50,629 nt of DNA. It comes from Ornatilinea sp. (GTDB lineage Bacteria; Chloroflexota; Anaerolineae; Anaerolineales; Anaerolineaceae). Within the stretch, counting starts at the first letter, position 1. Every line of letters starts with the position of its first letter. This document shows, piece by piece, positions 1 to 7,909 of this stretch. The notes beneath the pieces were generated by a model that was not told the DNA's origin, did not search any database, and saw only the letters and a list, made by a program, of their open reading frames with translations. The DNA lies in assembly GCA_018433975.1 (NCBI GenBank), contig JAHDQE010000040.1:1-50629 (forward strand), read 5' to 3'. The translations under genes were made by a program, and so were the position numbers.

Positions 1-1223
1 TCTATCCATTGCTGTTAGGTTCTTCTTCTCAATCAAACGCTGGCTTACCGGTCCTGGAAAACATTCCACAGGTATTTGGGGCTGGTTTCCCAACCATCGA
101 AGCTGGACTTCAGGGACAGCTTTCAATTGGATTGATGTTTGCTCTTTTATTTCTTAAAGTTTTTGCAACTGCATTCACATTAGGTTCAGGGAACTCAGGC
201 GGTGTTTTCGCCCCAGGGTTGTTCATGGGCGCAATGGCAGGGGGTGTTTTTGGATGGGTCGCTCAATGGATCTTCCCCCAGTTATCAGCCGGACCTGGTT
301 TATATGCAACCGTGGGGATGGCAGCTGCATTTGCCGCAGCTGCCCGGGCACCTTTAACCGCGACATTGATCGTTTTTGAAATGACGGACGATTTTCACAT
401 CCTGCTGCCATTAATGGCTGCGGTTATTGTAAGCACCGTCCTCGCGGAAAAAATGCATAAAGAATCAATTTACACGCTCAAACTGGTACGTAAAGGCATT
501 CAGCTTTTCCGTGGTCGGGATATGGACGTCATGTCCTCTGTTCTGGTCAAAGAAGTCATGGAAAAAGATCCCGTCACAGTAACTCCCGACACATCATTGA
601 GTGATCTGTTGGATCTCTTAGAAACGACCAAAAGTCACGGTTTCCCGGTTCTCAACGAACAAGGGAAATTATGGGGGGTTGTTTCTCTAGGCGATTTGCA
701 GGCAATCAGCGACAAAAAAGAAAAGGTTCCGGAAAACTTAACGGTCAAAGATATTGCATGCCGGACACCGCTTACAGTGTACCCAAATGACACCGTGAGT
801 GAAGCGCTGATCCGAATGGCTCCCAGAGATCTTTCCAGAGTTCCTGTTGTTTCACCAGATGGACAAAACAACCTTTTGGGCATTGTCCGTCGAGCAAATA
901 TCATCCGGGCTTATGAAGTTGGCCTGGTAAAACGTGGGTTTGCCGTTGGAGAGCTGCCCGGAACACCCAAAGGCACTGCAACGGGCAAGTTTTTCATTTC
1001 AGAAAATTCCCCAATAGAAGGAAAAACGTTGGCAGAACTCAATCTGCCTGAATATCTTCTGATCATTCATATTAAACGAGGAAATCGAATTATCCTGCCG
1101 CATGGAAATACAAAGTTAAAAGCAGGCGATACCATCACGATTCTCGCACGGGATGGCGACGTCACCCGCCTGGAGAAATTTGCGGCCAAGGCAAACGAAA
1201 TCGATACGCAGCAAACAACCTGA
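1..1223 (+). CDS. ClC-type chloride channel/transporter with CBS pair and RCK_C domain, 5' partial
   Basis: The reading frame runs in from the left edge, so the N-terminal half, including the usual gating-glutamate region, lies outside the window. The TTG at 9 is the first possible start in view but is not the real one. What remains begins inside the membrane domain and shows the conserved ClC segment GNSGGVFAPGLFMG, then RAPLTATLIVFEMTDD, then two CBS domains (about residues 175-310 of the visible part) and a C-terminal TrkA-C/RCK_C-like domain ending near residue 395. ClC proteins move chloride across the membrane by channel or H+-exchange mechanisms; which applies cannot be told without the missing part. 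The cytosolic CBS and RCK_C domains suggest ligand control, probably by nucleotides. A strong terminator follows directly. Confidence 0.93.
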   Translation, partial: YPLLLGSSSQSNAGLPVLENIPQVFGAGFPTIEAGLQGQLSIGLMFALLFLKVFATAFTLGSGNSGGVFAPGLFMGAMAGGVFGWVAQWIFPQLSAGPGLYATVGMAAAFAAAARAPLTATLIVFEMTDDFHILLPLMAAVIVSTVLAEKMHKESIYTLKLVRKGIQLFRGRDMDVMSSVLVKEVMEKDPVTVTPDTSLSDLLDLLETTKSHGFPVLNEQGKLWGVVSLGDLQAISDKKEKVPENLTVKDIACRTPLTVYPNDTVSEALIRMAPRDLSRVPVVSPDGQNNLLGIVRRANIIRAYEVGLVKRGFAVGELPGTPKGTATGKFFISENSPIEGKTLAELNLPEYLLIIHIKRGNRIILPHGNTKLKAGDTITILARDGDVTRLEKFAAKANEIDTQQTT

Positions 1224-1260
1224 TTCGCGTTCGATAAGCAGTAAGAAAGCTTAAAACCAA

Positions 1261-1292
1261 AAGACGGAGTTTTGTGCTCCGTCTTCCTTTTT
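1261..1292. terminator. bidirectional rho-independent terminator
   Basis: A 9-bp perfect stem AAGACGGAG/CTCCGTCTT (1261-1269 with 1277-1285) has a 7-nt loop and a downstream T-rich run on the plus strand. On the minus strand it is also followed by T-rich sequence. It sits between the convergent ClC gene and the L,D-transpeptidase gene and can serve both. Confidence 0.85.
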
Positions 1293-2814
1293 AATCCTGA
1301 ATCTCAACCACTACTCCGTCTTCTGCCCAGTTATAAAGATACTCCGCATCTTCCAAATCCAGGATGATGCACCCATAAGAAGCCGGTGATCCCAGTATAT
1401 TTGCCCAAAGTCGTTGTCCACTGGAAAGCATTGGCAAACCATGAATCCCATTCATAAAACCGGGGGCTGCCTCATAAATCCCTAAAAAGTGCGGCATGTA
1501 TAAATCCCAGATGGAAGCATACGCATTTAGCTCATGAGTCTGGACTTGAAACACGCCGGCAGCCGTCGGAGACCGTGAAATGCCGGTGCTGATAACATAT
1601 TCTTCCAGCAGTTCCCCATCTTCATAAATTTTCATGCGCTGCTCGGGAATGTGGATCACGATCCGCTTTCCAATGACAACCGGCAGAGGTAACAGATCAT
1701 TTTTTGACGGGATAGTCAACTCCATCCCTGTCGAGAGATTATATTCGGATAAACCGGGATTTTCCGCTAAGATCCGCCAATAAGGGATCTCTGTTTTAGA
1801 CGCAATCGATAACAGCGTATCGCCGGACTGGACAAGGTAAGTCGTTGGGGCGTACCGCAGCACTACCGTAATCGGCTTTCCGTTCTTCCAACGTTCAATA
1901 AATTTCTCGGGGCTTTTGACGGAATCGACGGTATAACTGTGAGGTAATTCATCTAACCAGATTTGCAAATCGGATTGGAAAACTTCCCAATTTACCTGGA
2001 TATCCGGCTCACCCTGCTGGTTTTGAATTTTCACCCAACGTGCAGTTTCCTCCGGGGAAAAATTCCTTTCATAAAATTCATCCTCAATCGGATCATACGC
2101 CCGGAGGCTTAAGTCGGAATTAAGTATTTCTAAAGCCTCTCGCTCCTCTTGAGAAGGTTTTAGAACTTCTTCAGCTTCATTCATTGAAAGCGGCAGAATT
2201 CCGGTCAGAAGAACTAAATCGGGTCTGGCAGCCATATTCAATAAGGTTTGATGAAGATCAAAGGATTGTGCTTCACTTCCTGAAACAACTTTCCATTGAG
2301 AATCTACAAAACGGAACCAATTCCCTTCCCCGTAATCGTCAACCAGGAATGCAACATCCTCCAATCGCTTTCCGGCAAGATCCAATTGGATATTAACCTG
2401 CGGCTGGATCGAAATATCCCGGTTGAACAAGACCCGCATCCCTTCCAGGAACACATCTGTTCCACGACCAACGCGATAAGCTTCCTCAGCCGTAGCCTCG
2501 GCGTCCAGCCAGATTCCAAAAGCAAGCGCTGTATCCTGCCAGACCTGATGATCAAATTGCACTAACAAACGGCGGTCCGGCCCCCAAGCCTCATTCAAAG
2601 TAGACATCGCCTGCTCTTTTGTCATGCCGCCGAGATCAATACCGGCCACATCAACATTTGGATACACCAGACCATAAGCCTCGTAATAGAACACAAACCC
2701 CGTCACAGCCATCGCAGGCAATGCCAGGCTGGCTGCAAGACAAATTGAAACGATAAGGAGCACCGGTTTCCAGTCATACTTTTGATAAATCGTAAAAAAA
2801 TTGGGGACGTTCAT
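1291..2814 (-). CDS. membrane-anchored L,D-transpeptidase (YkuD) with LysM and VanW-type N-terminal domain
   Basis: The 507-residue protein has one N-terminal membrane segment (about 17-42). A 'YPNVDVAGIDLGGMT' stretch at about 51-65 is typical of the putative peptidoglycan-binding domain found before VanW and YkuD domains. A LysM domain follows at about 325-369 (LVQSGDTLLSIA...), then a YkuD catalytic domain at about 382-507. The family makes 3-3 cross-links in peptidoglycan with a catalytic cysteine. Here the motif reads His458-Gly, then Ser479-Tyr480-Gly481-Cys482: the His normally found in the SHGC signature is Tyr, while the Cys and the upstream His are kept. The spacing from His458 to the Ser is also a few residues longer than the common 14-17. 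Inference: an outer-face wall cross-linking enzyme. It stands alone and is convergent with the ClC gene. Confidence 0.9.
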   Translation of the reverse strand: MNVPNFFTIYQKYDWKPVLLIVSICLAASLALPAMAVTGFVFYYEAYGLVYPNVDVAGIDLGGMTKEQAMSTLNEAWGPDRRLLVQFDHQVWQDTALAFGIWLDAEATAEEAYRVGRGTDVFLEGMRVLFNRDISIQPQVNIQLDLAGKRLEDVAFLVDDYGEGNWFRFVDSQWKVVSGSEAQSFDLHQTLLNMAARPDLVLLTGILPLSMNEAEEVLKPSQEEREALEILNSDLSLRAYDPIEDEFYERNFSPEETARWVKIQNQQGEPDIQVNWEVFQSDLQIWLDELPHSYTVDSVKSPEKFIERWKNGKPITVVLRYAPTTYLVQSGDTLLSIASKTEIPYWRILAENPGLSEYNLSTGMELTIPSKNDLLPLPVVIGKRIVIHIPEQRMKIYEDGELLEEYVISTGISRSPTAAGVFQVQTHELNAYASIWDLYMPHFLGIYEAAPGFMNGIHGLPMLSSGQRLWANILGSPASYGCIILDLEDAEYLYNWAEDGVVVEIQD

Positions 2815-3142
2815 ACTTCGTTCAGGTATCCTGTGTCAAAAAAAATATCATCCAAGGCCAAAATCAATAAATTAGACGTGTTAGCCCCGTCTTATGTTCC
2901 CCCAAAAAAAACTCAACCTCAGCATTATTTACTATTATGGCACCATTCTTCAACTTTTCTACCCCTGGGACAATCCAATCCTGTGCCCGGATCATCGCTT
3001 CTCCCCATTTACAGGATTCGCCGGCAAACTTCCAAACATCGATCCTCATACAGATCAAGTATTGCAACTTATATCTCGCTTTTTCGTATTAATATAATGA
3101 AAGAAACAATAGGCTCAAAACATATTAAGAAGGAGTTTTAAA
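2815..3142. other. 328-bp divergent intergenic region
   Basis: This region lies between the L,D-transpeptidase gene (minus) and a small membrane protein gene (plus). It should hold promoters for both. For the plus gene I see a TATAAT at 3093-3098 without a convincing -35, and a good Shine-Dalgarno AAGGAGT just before the ATG at 3143. Open frames crossing the region have no ribosome site and no recognisable sequence. No RNA gene or repeat was recognised. Confidence 0.6.
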
Positions 3143-3370
3143 ATGAGCGACTCAAATGAAAAGAAAACTCCCTGGTTCCTTTGGCCATTCAAAGCAATCT
3201 GGGATCTGCTGGCGTTTATTCTCAATCTGACGGGAAGGTTGATCGCCGCAGTATTGGGATTGGCATTAATGATTGTAGGAGGAATTCTCACCATCACTTT
3301 ATTTGCAGCGCCAATTGGTATTCCCGTAATCATTTTTGGCTTTTTGCTGCTGATCAGAAGCATATTCTAA
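3143..3370 (+). CDS. small two-helix membrane protein, function unknown
   Basis: The 75-residue protein has a short charged N-terminus (MSDSNEKKTPW), then two hydrophobic stretches at about residues 18-38 and 40-72 that are rich in Gly, Ile and Leu. A strong ribosome site (AAGGAG) sits 7-8 bases before the ATG, and a TATAAT lies about 45 bases upstream, so it is probably a real single-gene unit. A rho-independent terminator follows. I do not recognise the family. It could be a small stress-related inner-membrane protein, but nothing in the sequence proves that. Confidence 0.75.
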   Translation: MSDSNEKKTPWFLWPFKAIWDLLAFILNLTGRLIAAVLGLALMIVGGILTITLFAAPIGIPVIIFGFLLLIRSIF

Positions 3371-3425
3371 CAATGCCGTATCCTGCCTCCTCCCCTGTAC
3401 AGAAATAATAAATGCATCGGATGCG

Positions 3426-3457
3426 AAAAGGGCCACTGGAATCCAGGGGCCTTTTTT
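3426..3457 (+). terminator. rho-independent terminator
   Basis: A hairpin with stems AAAAGG/CCTTTT and CTGG/CCAG around a short AAT loop is followed by a T run. It ends the transcript of the small membrane protein. Confidence 0.8.
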
Positions 3458-3507
3458 CATACCGCCCTCACACTGTACAACTTCACTTTTTCTCGCAAAA
3501 AAGAAAT

Positions 3508-3523
3508 TGCTTATAATTATTCA
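3508..3523 (+). promoter_or_regulatory. -10 element immediately before the M48 start codon (possible leaderless start)
   Basis: TATAAT lies at 3512-3517 and the ATG of the next gene is at 3524, only six bases later. Transcription would start at or next to the A of the ATG. No Shine-Dalgarno is visible before this ATG and no good -35 is seen. Confidence 0.5.
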
Positions 3524-4663
3524 ATGACATCTTTTGAAAATATTACTTCCGATCGTCAGGAGAAGGCGAAAGAATACGCCAGAATTCGCCGTCGATTGCT
3601 TTTAATAGACCTGGCCTGGAATGGCCTTTATGCTGTCTTATGGCTGTTGGGTGGCTTTTCCTACCAGTTCAGAGATTCACTAACTGTCTATACGCAAAGC
3701 CAGTGGCTTTTAATCGCGTTCTTTGCCATGGTTTATGGCGGCATTAACACGATTCTGAGTTTGCCGTTGAATTACTATTCAGACTTTGTCTTGCCGCATC
3801 GCTTTGGAATGTCCAATGAGCCCCAATCGACCTGGGTAGGCGACCAGATCAAGAATTTATTAATCTCCGCCCCGCTCGGACTGATCGTAATCGAAATCAT
3901 TTATGCGTTTTTGCGTGTCAATCCGGATACCTGGTGGCTTTGGGGCGCAGGTGTTATGCTGGTCTTCACGATCCTGTTGTCTATATTGGGACCCATTCTG
4001 ATAGCGCCCTTATTCAATAAATATGTTCCTTTGGGAGAAGAACACGCCGATCTCGGGCAGCGATTGTTGGCATTGGCAGAAAAAACACACACAAAAGTTC
4101 AGGGCGTTTTCAAGTTTGACATGAGCCGCCGGACAAAAGGCGCAAATGCTGCGTTAACGGGTGTTGGAAAATCCAGACGTATCATCATTGGCGACACCCT
4201 GATTGAAGAGTTCACGCCTGAAGAAATTGAAACCGTACTGGCACACGAATTAGGTCATCAGGTTAACAAAGATATTCCAACAGGGATTTTGATTAACACC
4301 CTCATCATTCTCGCTGGTTTTTATCTGGCGGATATATGTCTGCGGTGGGCTCTCGGGCTGTTTCAATTTGAAAACATTGCGGATATTGCCGCCCTGCCGC
4401 TCCTTACCCTTGTAATTGGATTATTCAGCATGCTCACTATGCCACTTCTCAATGCGTATTCCCGCTGGCGAGAAAGAAAAGCGGATCAATTCTCGTTAGA
4501 AATAACCCATAAGACACAAGCCTTCATATCCGCCATGTCACGCCTTGCCAATCAAAACCTGGCCGAAATCGATCCGGAACCTTGGGTGGTATTCTTCCTG
4601 TATTCACACCCACCCATCCGGGACCGAATCGCAATGGCTTCGTCCTTCTCAAAGAGAGTTTAA
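3524..4663 (+). CDS. M48 family (Ste24/CAAX-protease-like) membrane metallopeptidase
   Basis: The 379-residue polytopic membrane protein has hydrophobic segments at about 26-45, 62-82, 110-130, 137-162, 252-275 and 288-310. The zinc motif HELGH is at 241-245, with the downstream ERKAD (Glu317) giving the likely third ligand. The 'LFNKYVPL' segment (163-170) is typical of Ste24-type M48 proteases. In eukaryotes Ste24 trims prenylated proteins; bacterial relatives act in membrane protein quality control, so a housekeeping protease role is inferred. The next gene starts 5 bp after the stop, suggesting a three-gene unit with the YbaK-like and glycosyltransferase genes. The start has no Shine-Dalgarno but a -10 box right before it. 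Confidence 0.92.
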   Translation: MTSFENITSDRQEKAKEYARIRRRLLLIDLAWNGLYAVLWLLGGFSYQFRDSLTVYTQSQWLLIAFFAMVYGGINTILSLPLNYYSDFVLPHRFGMSNEPQSTWVGDQIKNLLISAPLGLIVIEIIYAFLRVNPDTWWLWGAGVMLVFTILLSILGPILIAPLFNKYVPLGEEHADLGQRLLALAEKTHTKVQGVFKFDMSRRTKGANAALTGVGKSRRIIIGDTLIEEFTPEEIETVLAHELGHQVNKDIPTGILINTLIILAGFYLADICLRWALGLFQFENIADIAALPLLTLVIGLFSMLTMPLLNAYSRWRERKADQFSLEITHKTQAFISAMSRLANQNLAEIDPEPWVVFFLYSHPPIRDRIAMASSFSKRV

Positions 4664-4668
4664 GCTTC

Positions 4669-5148
4669 ATGCAATCAAACTTCACAACACCCGCCACAGA
4701 ATACCTGGAAGCAAGTGGTGTCTCTTTTAGCATTTTTCACCACCATGGAGACGTAAAATCGGTGGAACAGGCCGCCGCAGAACGCAATCAGGAACCCGAC
4801 CAGGTAGTTCGCAGCATCCTCTTTCGGTTGGACGAGTCAAATTTTATTCTTGTCCTCATGCCGGGGCCCAATCAAATTAACTGGAAATTATTACGATCGC
4901 ATCTCAATAAGTCCCGTATTACGATGGCAACGCCGGAAGAAGTATTGAAAATTACCGGGTATCCAATTGGTGCAGTCTGTCCTTTTGGTCTCAGGACGAA
5001 ACTGCCAATTCTGGTAGACACAAGCCTCAAACAGCAAAAAGAAATTTCGTTGGGATCTGGACGACACAGTACTGCATTAATGATGAAAACAACCGATTTC
5101 CTCACAGCACTCGGCTCGCACTTTGAATGGGTCAATCTCAAAAAATAA
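4669..5148 (+). CDS. YbaK/EbsC-type aminoacyl-tRNA deacylase
   Basis: The 159-residue protein matches the YbaK/ProX fold family, which hydrolyses mischarged tRNAs (for example Cys-tRNA-Pro). Visible family features are 'VKSVEQAAAERNQEPDQVVRSILFR' near the N-terminus, 'GPNQINWKLL', 'TGYPIGAVCPFG', and a C-terminal 'EISLGSGRHSTALMM', which resembles the substrate-pocket GSG..H/R stretch. The ATG at 4669 was chosen because it begins just after the M48 stop and matches the usual N-terminus; an upstream in-frame start would lie inside the protease gene. Which mischarged tRNA it edits cannot be told. Confidence 0.88.
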   Translation: MQSNFTTPATEYLEASGVSFSIFHHHGDVKSVEQAAAERNQEPDQVVRSILFRLDESNFILVLMPGPNQINWKLLRSHLNKSRITMATPEEVLKITGYPIGAVCPFGLRTKLPILVDTSLKQQKEISLGSGRHSTALMMKTTDFLTALGSHFEWVNLKK

Positions 5149-5161
5149 AGGAATCCCCAAA

Positions 5162-6265
5162 ATGGCTCTCGCTAAAACAAAGCCCCACAAATTCGCATAC
5201 TTCGTCTCTTCACATGGTTTTGGGCATGCCTCCAGAGCGGCAGCCGTCATGTCGGCCCTGCAAGAAAAAAGTCCCTCCATTCACTTTGAGATTTTTACAC
5301 TGGTGCCTGAGTGGTTTTTTAAACAATCCCTCACAACAAGTTTCACTTATCATTCCGAAAAAACTGATACAGGATTGATCCAGAAAACCGCCATGGTCGA
5401 AGACCTTGAAGCGACGCTTCAGGATCTGCAAACGATCTACCCCCTCAGGCCCGCCGTGATAGACCGGCTTGCCGACACTGTGACTCGGACTGGTTGTGAA
5501 GCTGTGTTATGCGACATCGCTCCAATGGGGATTGAAACAGCCCAAAACGCGGGAATCCCTTCGGTATTAATCGAGAACTTCACCTGGGATTGGATTTACG
5601 AGGGCTATCTCAATCAGAAAAAAGATTTCTCAAGATGGATTCCTTACCTCAAGGAACGCTTCGGTCATGCCGATTTCCACATTCAGACCGAACCTTTGTG
5701 TGCGGTCGATGACAGTGCCGGTCTGCTTGCTCAGCCCGCCAGCCGCAAGCCCCGCACCCCGGCAGCCGACATCCGTGCTGCTCTGGGGATTACCCCAAAT
5801 CAAAAAGCGGTTTTAATCACCATGGGTGGAATCCCGGAAAAATACGGTTTCCTCCCGGCCTTAAAAGCCCATCCCGAGATTCATTTCATCCTCCCGGGAA
5901 ATTATCCCCATACGCACACGGATCACAACGTTACCGTCTTGCCGCATCAATCTCAATTTTTTCATCCCGATCTGGTCAATGCCTGTGACGCGGTCATCGG
6001 GAAACTGGGCTACAGCACTATTGCTGAAGTTTTCCACGCGGGAATACCCCTGCTGTATCTTTCTCGTTCGCGATTTCGAGAATCGCCATTCCTGGTGAAT
6101 TTCGTCAAGTCAAAAATTCCGGGCGCTCACATCCAAACGGAAGATTTTGAACGGGGCTCCTGGCTGCCCACTCTCTCAAAACTGCTGGATACTCCCAGAA
6201 TAGTGAGAAATCAGCCTAATGGAGCAGATCAGATCGCCGCATTCCTTCTGGACCACATTGCCTGA
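5162..6265 (+). CDS. MurG-like (GT28-type) glycosyltransferase
   Basis: The 367-residue protein opens with 'FAYFVSSHGFGHASRAAAVMSAL', a glycine/histidine loop seen in MurG-like glycosyltransferases and also in the N-terminal domain of L-arabinokinase-type proteins. The C-terminal half has 'VLITMGGIPEKYGF' and 'ACDAVIGKLGYSTIAEVFHAGIPLLYLSR', which fits the nucleotide-sugar donor site of GT-B enzymes. The ATG at 5162 is preferred because AAAGGA lies 9-14 bases upstream; the longer frame begins inside the preceding gene. Donor and acceptor are unknown. It is likely co-transcribed with the two upstream genes. Confidence 0.85.
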   Translation: MALAKTKPHKFAYFVSSHGFGHASRAAAVMSALQEKSPSIHFEIFTLVPEWFFKQSLTTSFTYHSEKTDTGLIQKTAMVEDLEATLQDLQTIYPLRPAVIDRLADTVTRTGCEAVLCDIAPMGIETAQNAGIPSVLIENFTWDWIYEGYLNQKKDFSRWIPYLKERFGHADFHIQTEPLCAVDDSAGLLAQPASRKPRTPAADIRAALGITPNQKAVLITMGGIPEKYGFLPALKAHPEIHFILPGNYPHTHTDHNVTVLPHQSQFFHPDLVNACDAVIGKLGYSTIAEVFHAGIPLLYLSRSRFRESPFLVNFVKSKIPGAHIQTEDFERGSWLPTLSKLLDTPRIVRNQPNGADQIAAFLLDHIA

Positions 6266-6377
6266 CACAAACCACCTCAGCAAATCGTGATATTCTCTCA
6301 AGAACTTTTCACAATAACGATATATACTATAAATAGAAACAAAGGATTATTTCTGAACTAACCTATAGGAGAAAACT

Positions 6378-7160
6378 ATGAACGGCAATCTATATGTGCT
6401 CGGAATTTGTGCCATTGGCGTTGTGCTCCTCATTGCACTGTCAATTGTCTTTCGGGGCATTCGAATTATTTATGAATATGAAAGAGGTGTGATCTTCACG
6501 TTGGGCAAATATTCAGGCATCAGATCGCCCGGTCTGAATATCATCATTCCCATCATCCAATCTCTCCGGAAAGTGGATATGCGCATTAAAACGGCTGACA
6601 TCCCGCGTCAGGAAGTTATGACAAAGGATAATATCCCGATGCTGGTGAACGCCGTAGTGTATTTCAAAGTGATTGACCCCAAAAAAGCAATCATCGAAAT
6701 CGAAGATTACGTTTTTGCAATACGGCAATATACCCAGGCGGCCTTACGCGATGTAATTGGTAACGCTGAAATGGACTTTGTTCTTCAGGAAAGAGAAAAC
6801 GTTGCCGAAAGTATCAAAAAAATCGTTGATACTGAAACCAACGGATGGGGAATTGACGTCGAGTCCATCAAGATTCAGGAAGTGGAACTGCCTGCAGAAA
6901 TGAAACGAGCCATGGCGAAGCAAGCTGAAGCCGAACGGGATCGGCGGGCGGTCATTATCGCCTCTCAAGGCGAGCTTTCCGCATCGGAGAATCTGCGAAT
7001 GGCCGCTGAAAACCTTTCGAAAAGCAGCGGTGCCCTTCATCTGAGAACCTTACAGACGATTCGCGACATTGCAGCCGACCCATCCGAGAAAATTGTGCTC
7101 TTCCTGCCAAGCGATTTGGGGAAGACCATGGACAGCCTGATCAAACCGACCAAAGAATAA
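6378..7160 (+). CDS. slipin (SPFH/band 7, stomatin-like) membrane protein
   Basis: The 260-residue protein has an N-terminal membrane helix (about 5-28) and then the band 7 domain: 'YEYERGVIFTLGKYSGIRSPGLNIIIP', 'VDMRIKTADIPRQEVMTKDNIPMLVNAVVYFKV' and 'QAALRDVIGN'. A helical region rich in Ala, Glu and Arg (about 175-225) follows, matching bacterial slipins. SPFH proteins oligomerise into membrane microdomain scaffolds or regulate partner proteases. Most bacterial slipins sit next to an NfeD/ClpP-class protease gene; here the neighbour, 4 bp downstream, is a hexulose-phosphate synthase-like gene instead. A good Shine-Dalgarno (AGGAG) precedes the ATG. Confidence 0.94.
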   Translation: MNGNLYVLGICAIGVVLLIALSIVFRGIRIIYEYERGVIFTLGKYSGIRSPGLNIIIPIIQSLRKVDMRIKTADIPRQEVMTKDNIPMLVNAVVYFKVIDPKKAIIEIEDYVFAIRQYTQAALRDVIGNAEMDFVLQERENVAESIKKIVDTETNGWGIDVESIKIQEVELPAEMKRAMAKQAEAERDRRAVIIASQGELSASENLRMAAENLSKSSGALHLRTLQTIRDIAADPSEKIVLFLPSDLGKTMDSLIKPTKE

Positions 7161-7164
7161 TGTC

Positions 7165-7833
7165 ATGATACTGGATACGAAGGTCCGCTACTTACAGGTT
7201 GCATTTAACGATGACATCGACCTGGTTCGTCGCGTACTGCCAACCATTATTCCCAGCAACCGCATACTGATTGAAGCCGGAACCCCTTATCTCAAACGAG
7301 AGGGCATGCAAGGCATCTTTGAAATCCGCAGACGCTGGCCGGGGCAAATTGTGGCAGATTTAAAAACGGTCGATGGCGCTGTGGATGAGGTGATCATGGC
7401 CTGGGAAGCAGGGGCGACAGCCGCAACCGTTTTGGGAAACTCCCCCACCGAAACGCTCAACCTCTTCATCGAAACCTGCAATCGCCACAACATGGTCTCC
7501 ATGATTGACATGCTGGGAGTTCACGATCCATTAAAAGTATTATTGCCCCTGAAAAAACCACCCCAGGTCGTTGTTCTCCATCGCGGGAGAGATGAAGAGA
7601 ACACCCACGGCAAAGTTATTCCGTATAAGCACATTAACCGCATCCGTTCCAAATACGATGTGGTTATCTCCGCAGCCGGGGGCGTCACACTTAAAGAGGC
7701 ACGCAGCGCAATCTTTAATGGAGCCAACATGGTGGTGGCGAACCTTGTAAAACCAGGACACATCTGGAAAGGTATTTCCACCGAAACGGATGTCGGCACC
7801 CTGGCCAGAGAGTTTCTAACAACCATTGAATAA
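7165..7833 (+). CDS. 3-hexulose-6-phosphate synthase-like protein (OMP decarboxylase/HUMPS family)
   Basis: The 222-residue TIM-barrel protein shows the family's metal/catalytic motif at D65-L-K67-T-V-D70 and 'LIEAGTPYLKREGMQGI' (about 35-51), the stretch typical of hexulose-phosphate synthases and keto-gulonate-phosphate decarboxylases. It also has 'VISAAGGVTLKEA' and a phosphate-binding 'GANMVVANLV'. HPS joins formaldehyde to ribulose 5-phosphate (RuMP pathway) or runs in reverse to supply pentoses. No 6-phospho-3-hexuloisomerase gene is adjacent, so the reaction is inferred from family only; a decarboxylase role remains possible. Translation may be coupled to the slipin gene 4 bp upstream. 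Confidence 0.82.
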   Translation: MILDTKVRYLQVAFNDDIDLVRRVLPTIIPSNRILIEAGTPYLKREGMQGIFEIRRRWPGQIVADLKTVDGAVDEVIMAWEAGATAATVLGNSPTETLNLFIETCNRHNMVSMIDMLGVHDPLKVLLPLKKPPQVVVLHRGRDEENTHGKVIPYKHINRIRSKYDVVISAAGGVTLKEARSAIFNGANMVVANLVKPGHIWKGISTETDVGTLAREFLTTIE

Positions 7834-7847
7834 AAATTCTTAAAACA

Positions 7848-7886
7848 AAATCACCCCAACTTAACAAAAAGATGGGGTGATTTCTT
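7848..7886. terminator. bidirectional terminator between convergent genes
   Basis: Stem ATCACCCCA/TGGGGTGAT (7850-7858 with 7873-7881) has a 14-nt loop. A-rich sequence lies on the left and TTTCTTT on the right, so it works on either strand. It separates the HUMPS gene from the YigZ-like gene. Confidence 0.8.
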
Positions 7887-7909
7887 TAATTTCATCTCGG
7901 CCGCTCAAT

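Noticed and set aside
2834..2839. Minus-strand TTGACA before the L,D-transpeptidase gene
   Set aside because: A -10 at the right distance would fall on the start codon itself, so it is probably chance.
2782..3141. Plus-strand 119-residue frame in the 2.8-3.1 kb gap
   Set aside because: It overlaps the 5' end of the L,D-transpeptidase gene, has no ribosome site and low-complexity, unrecognisable sequence.
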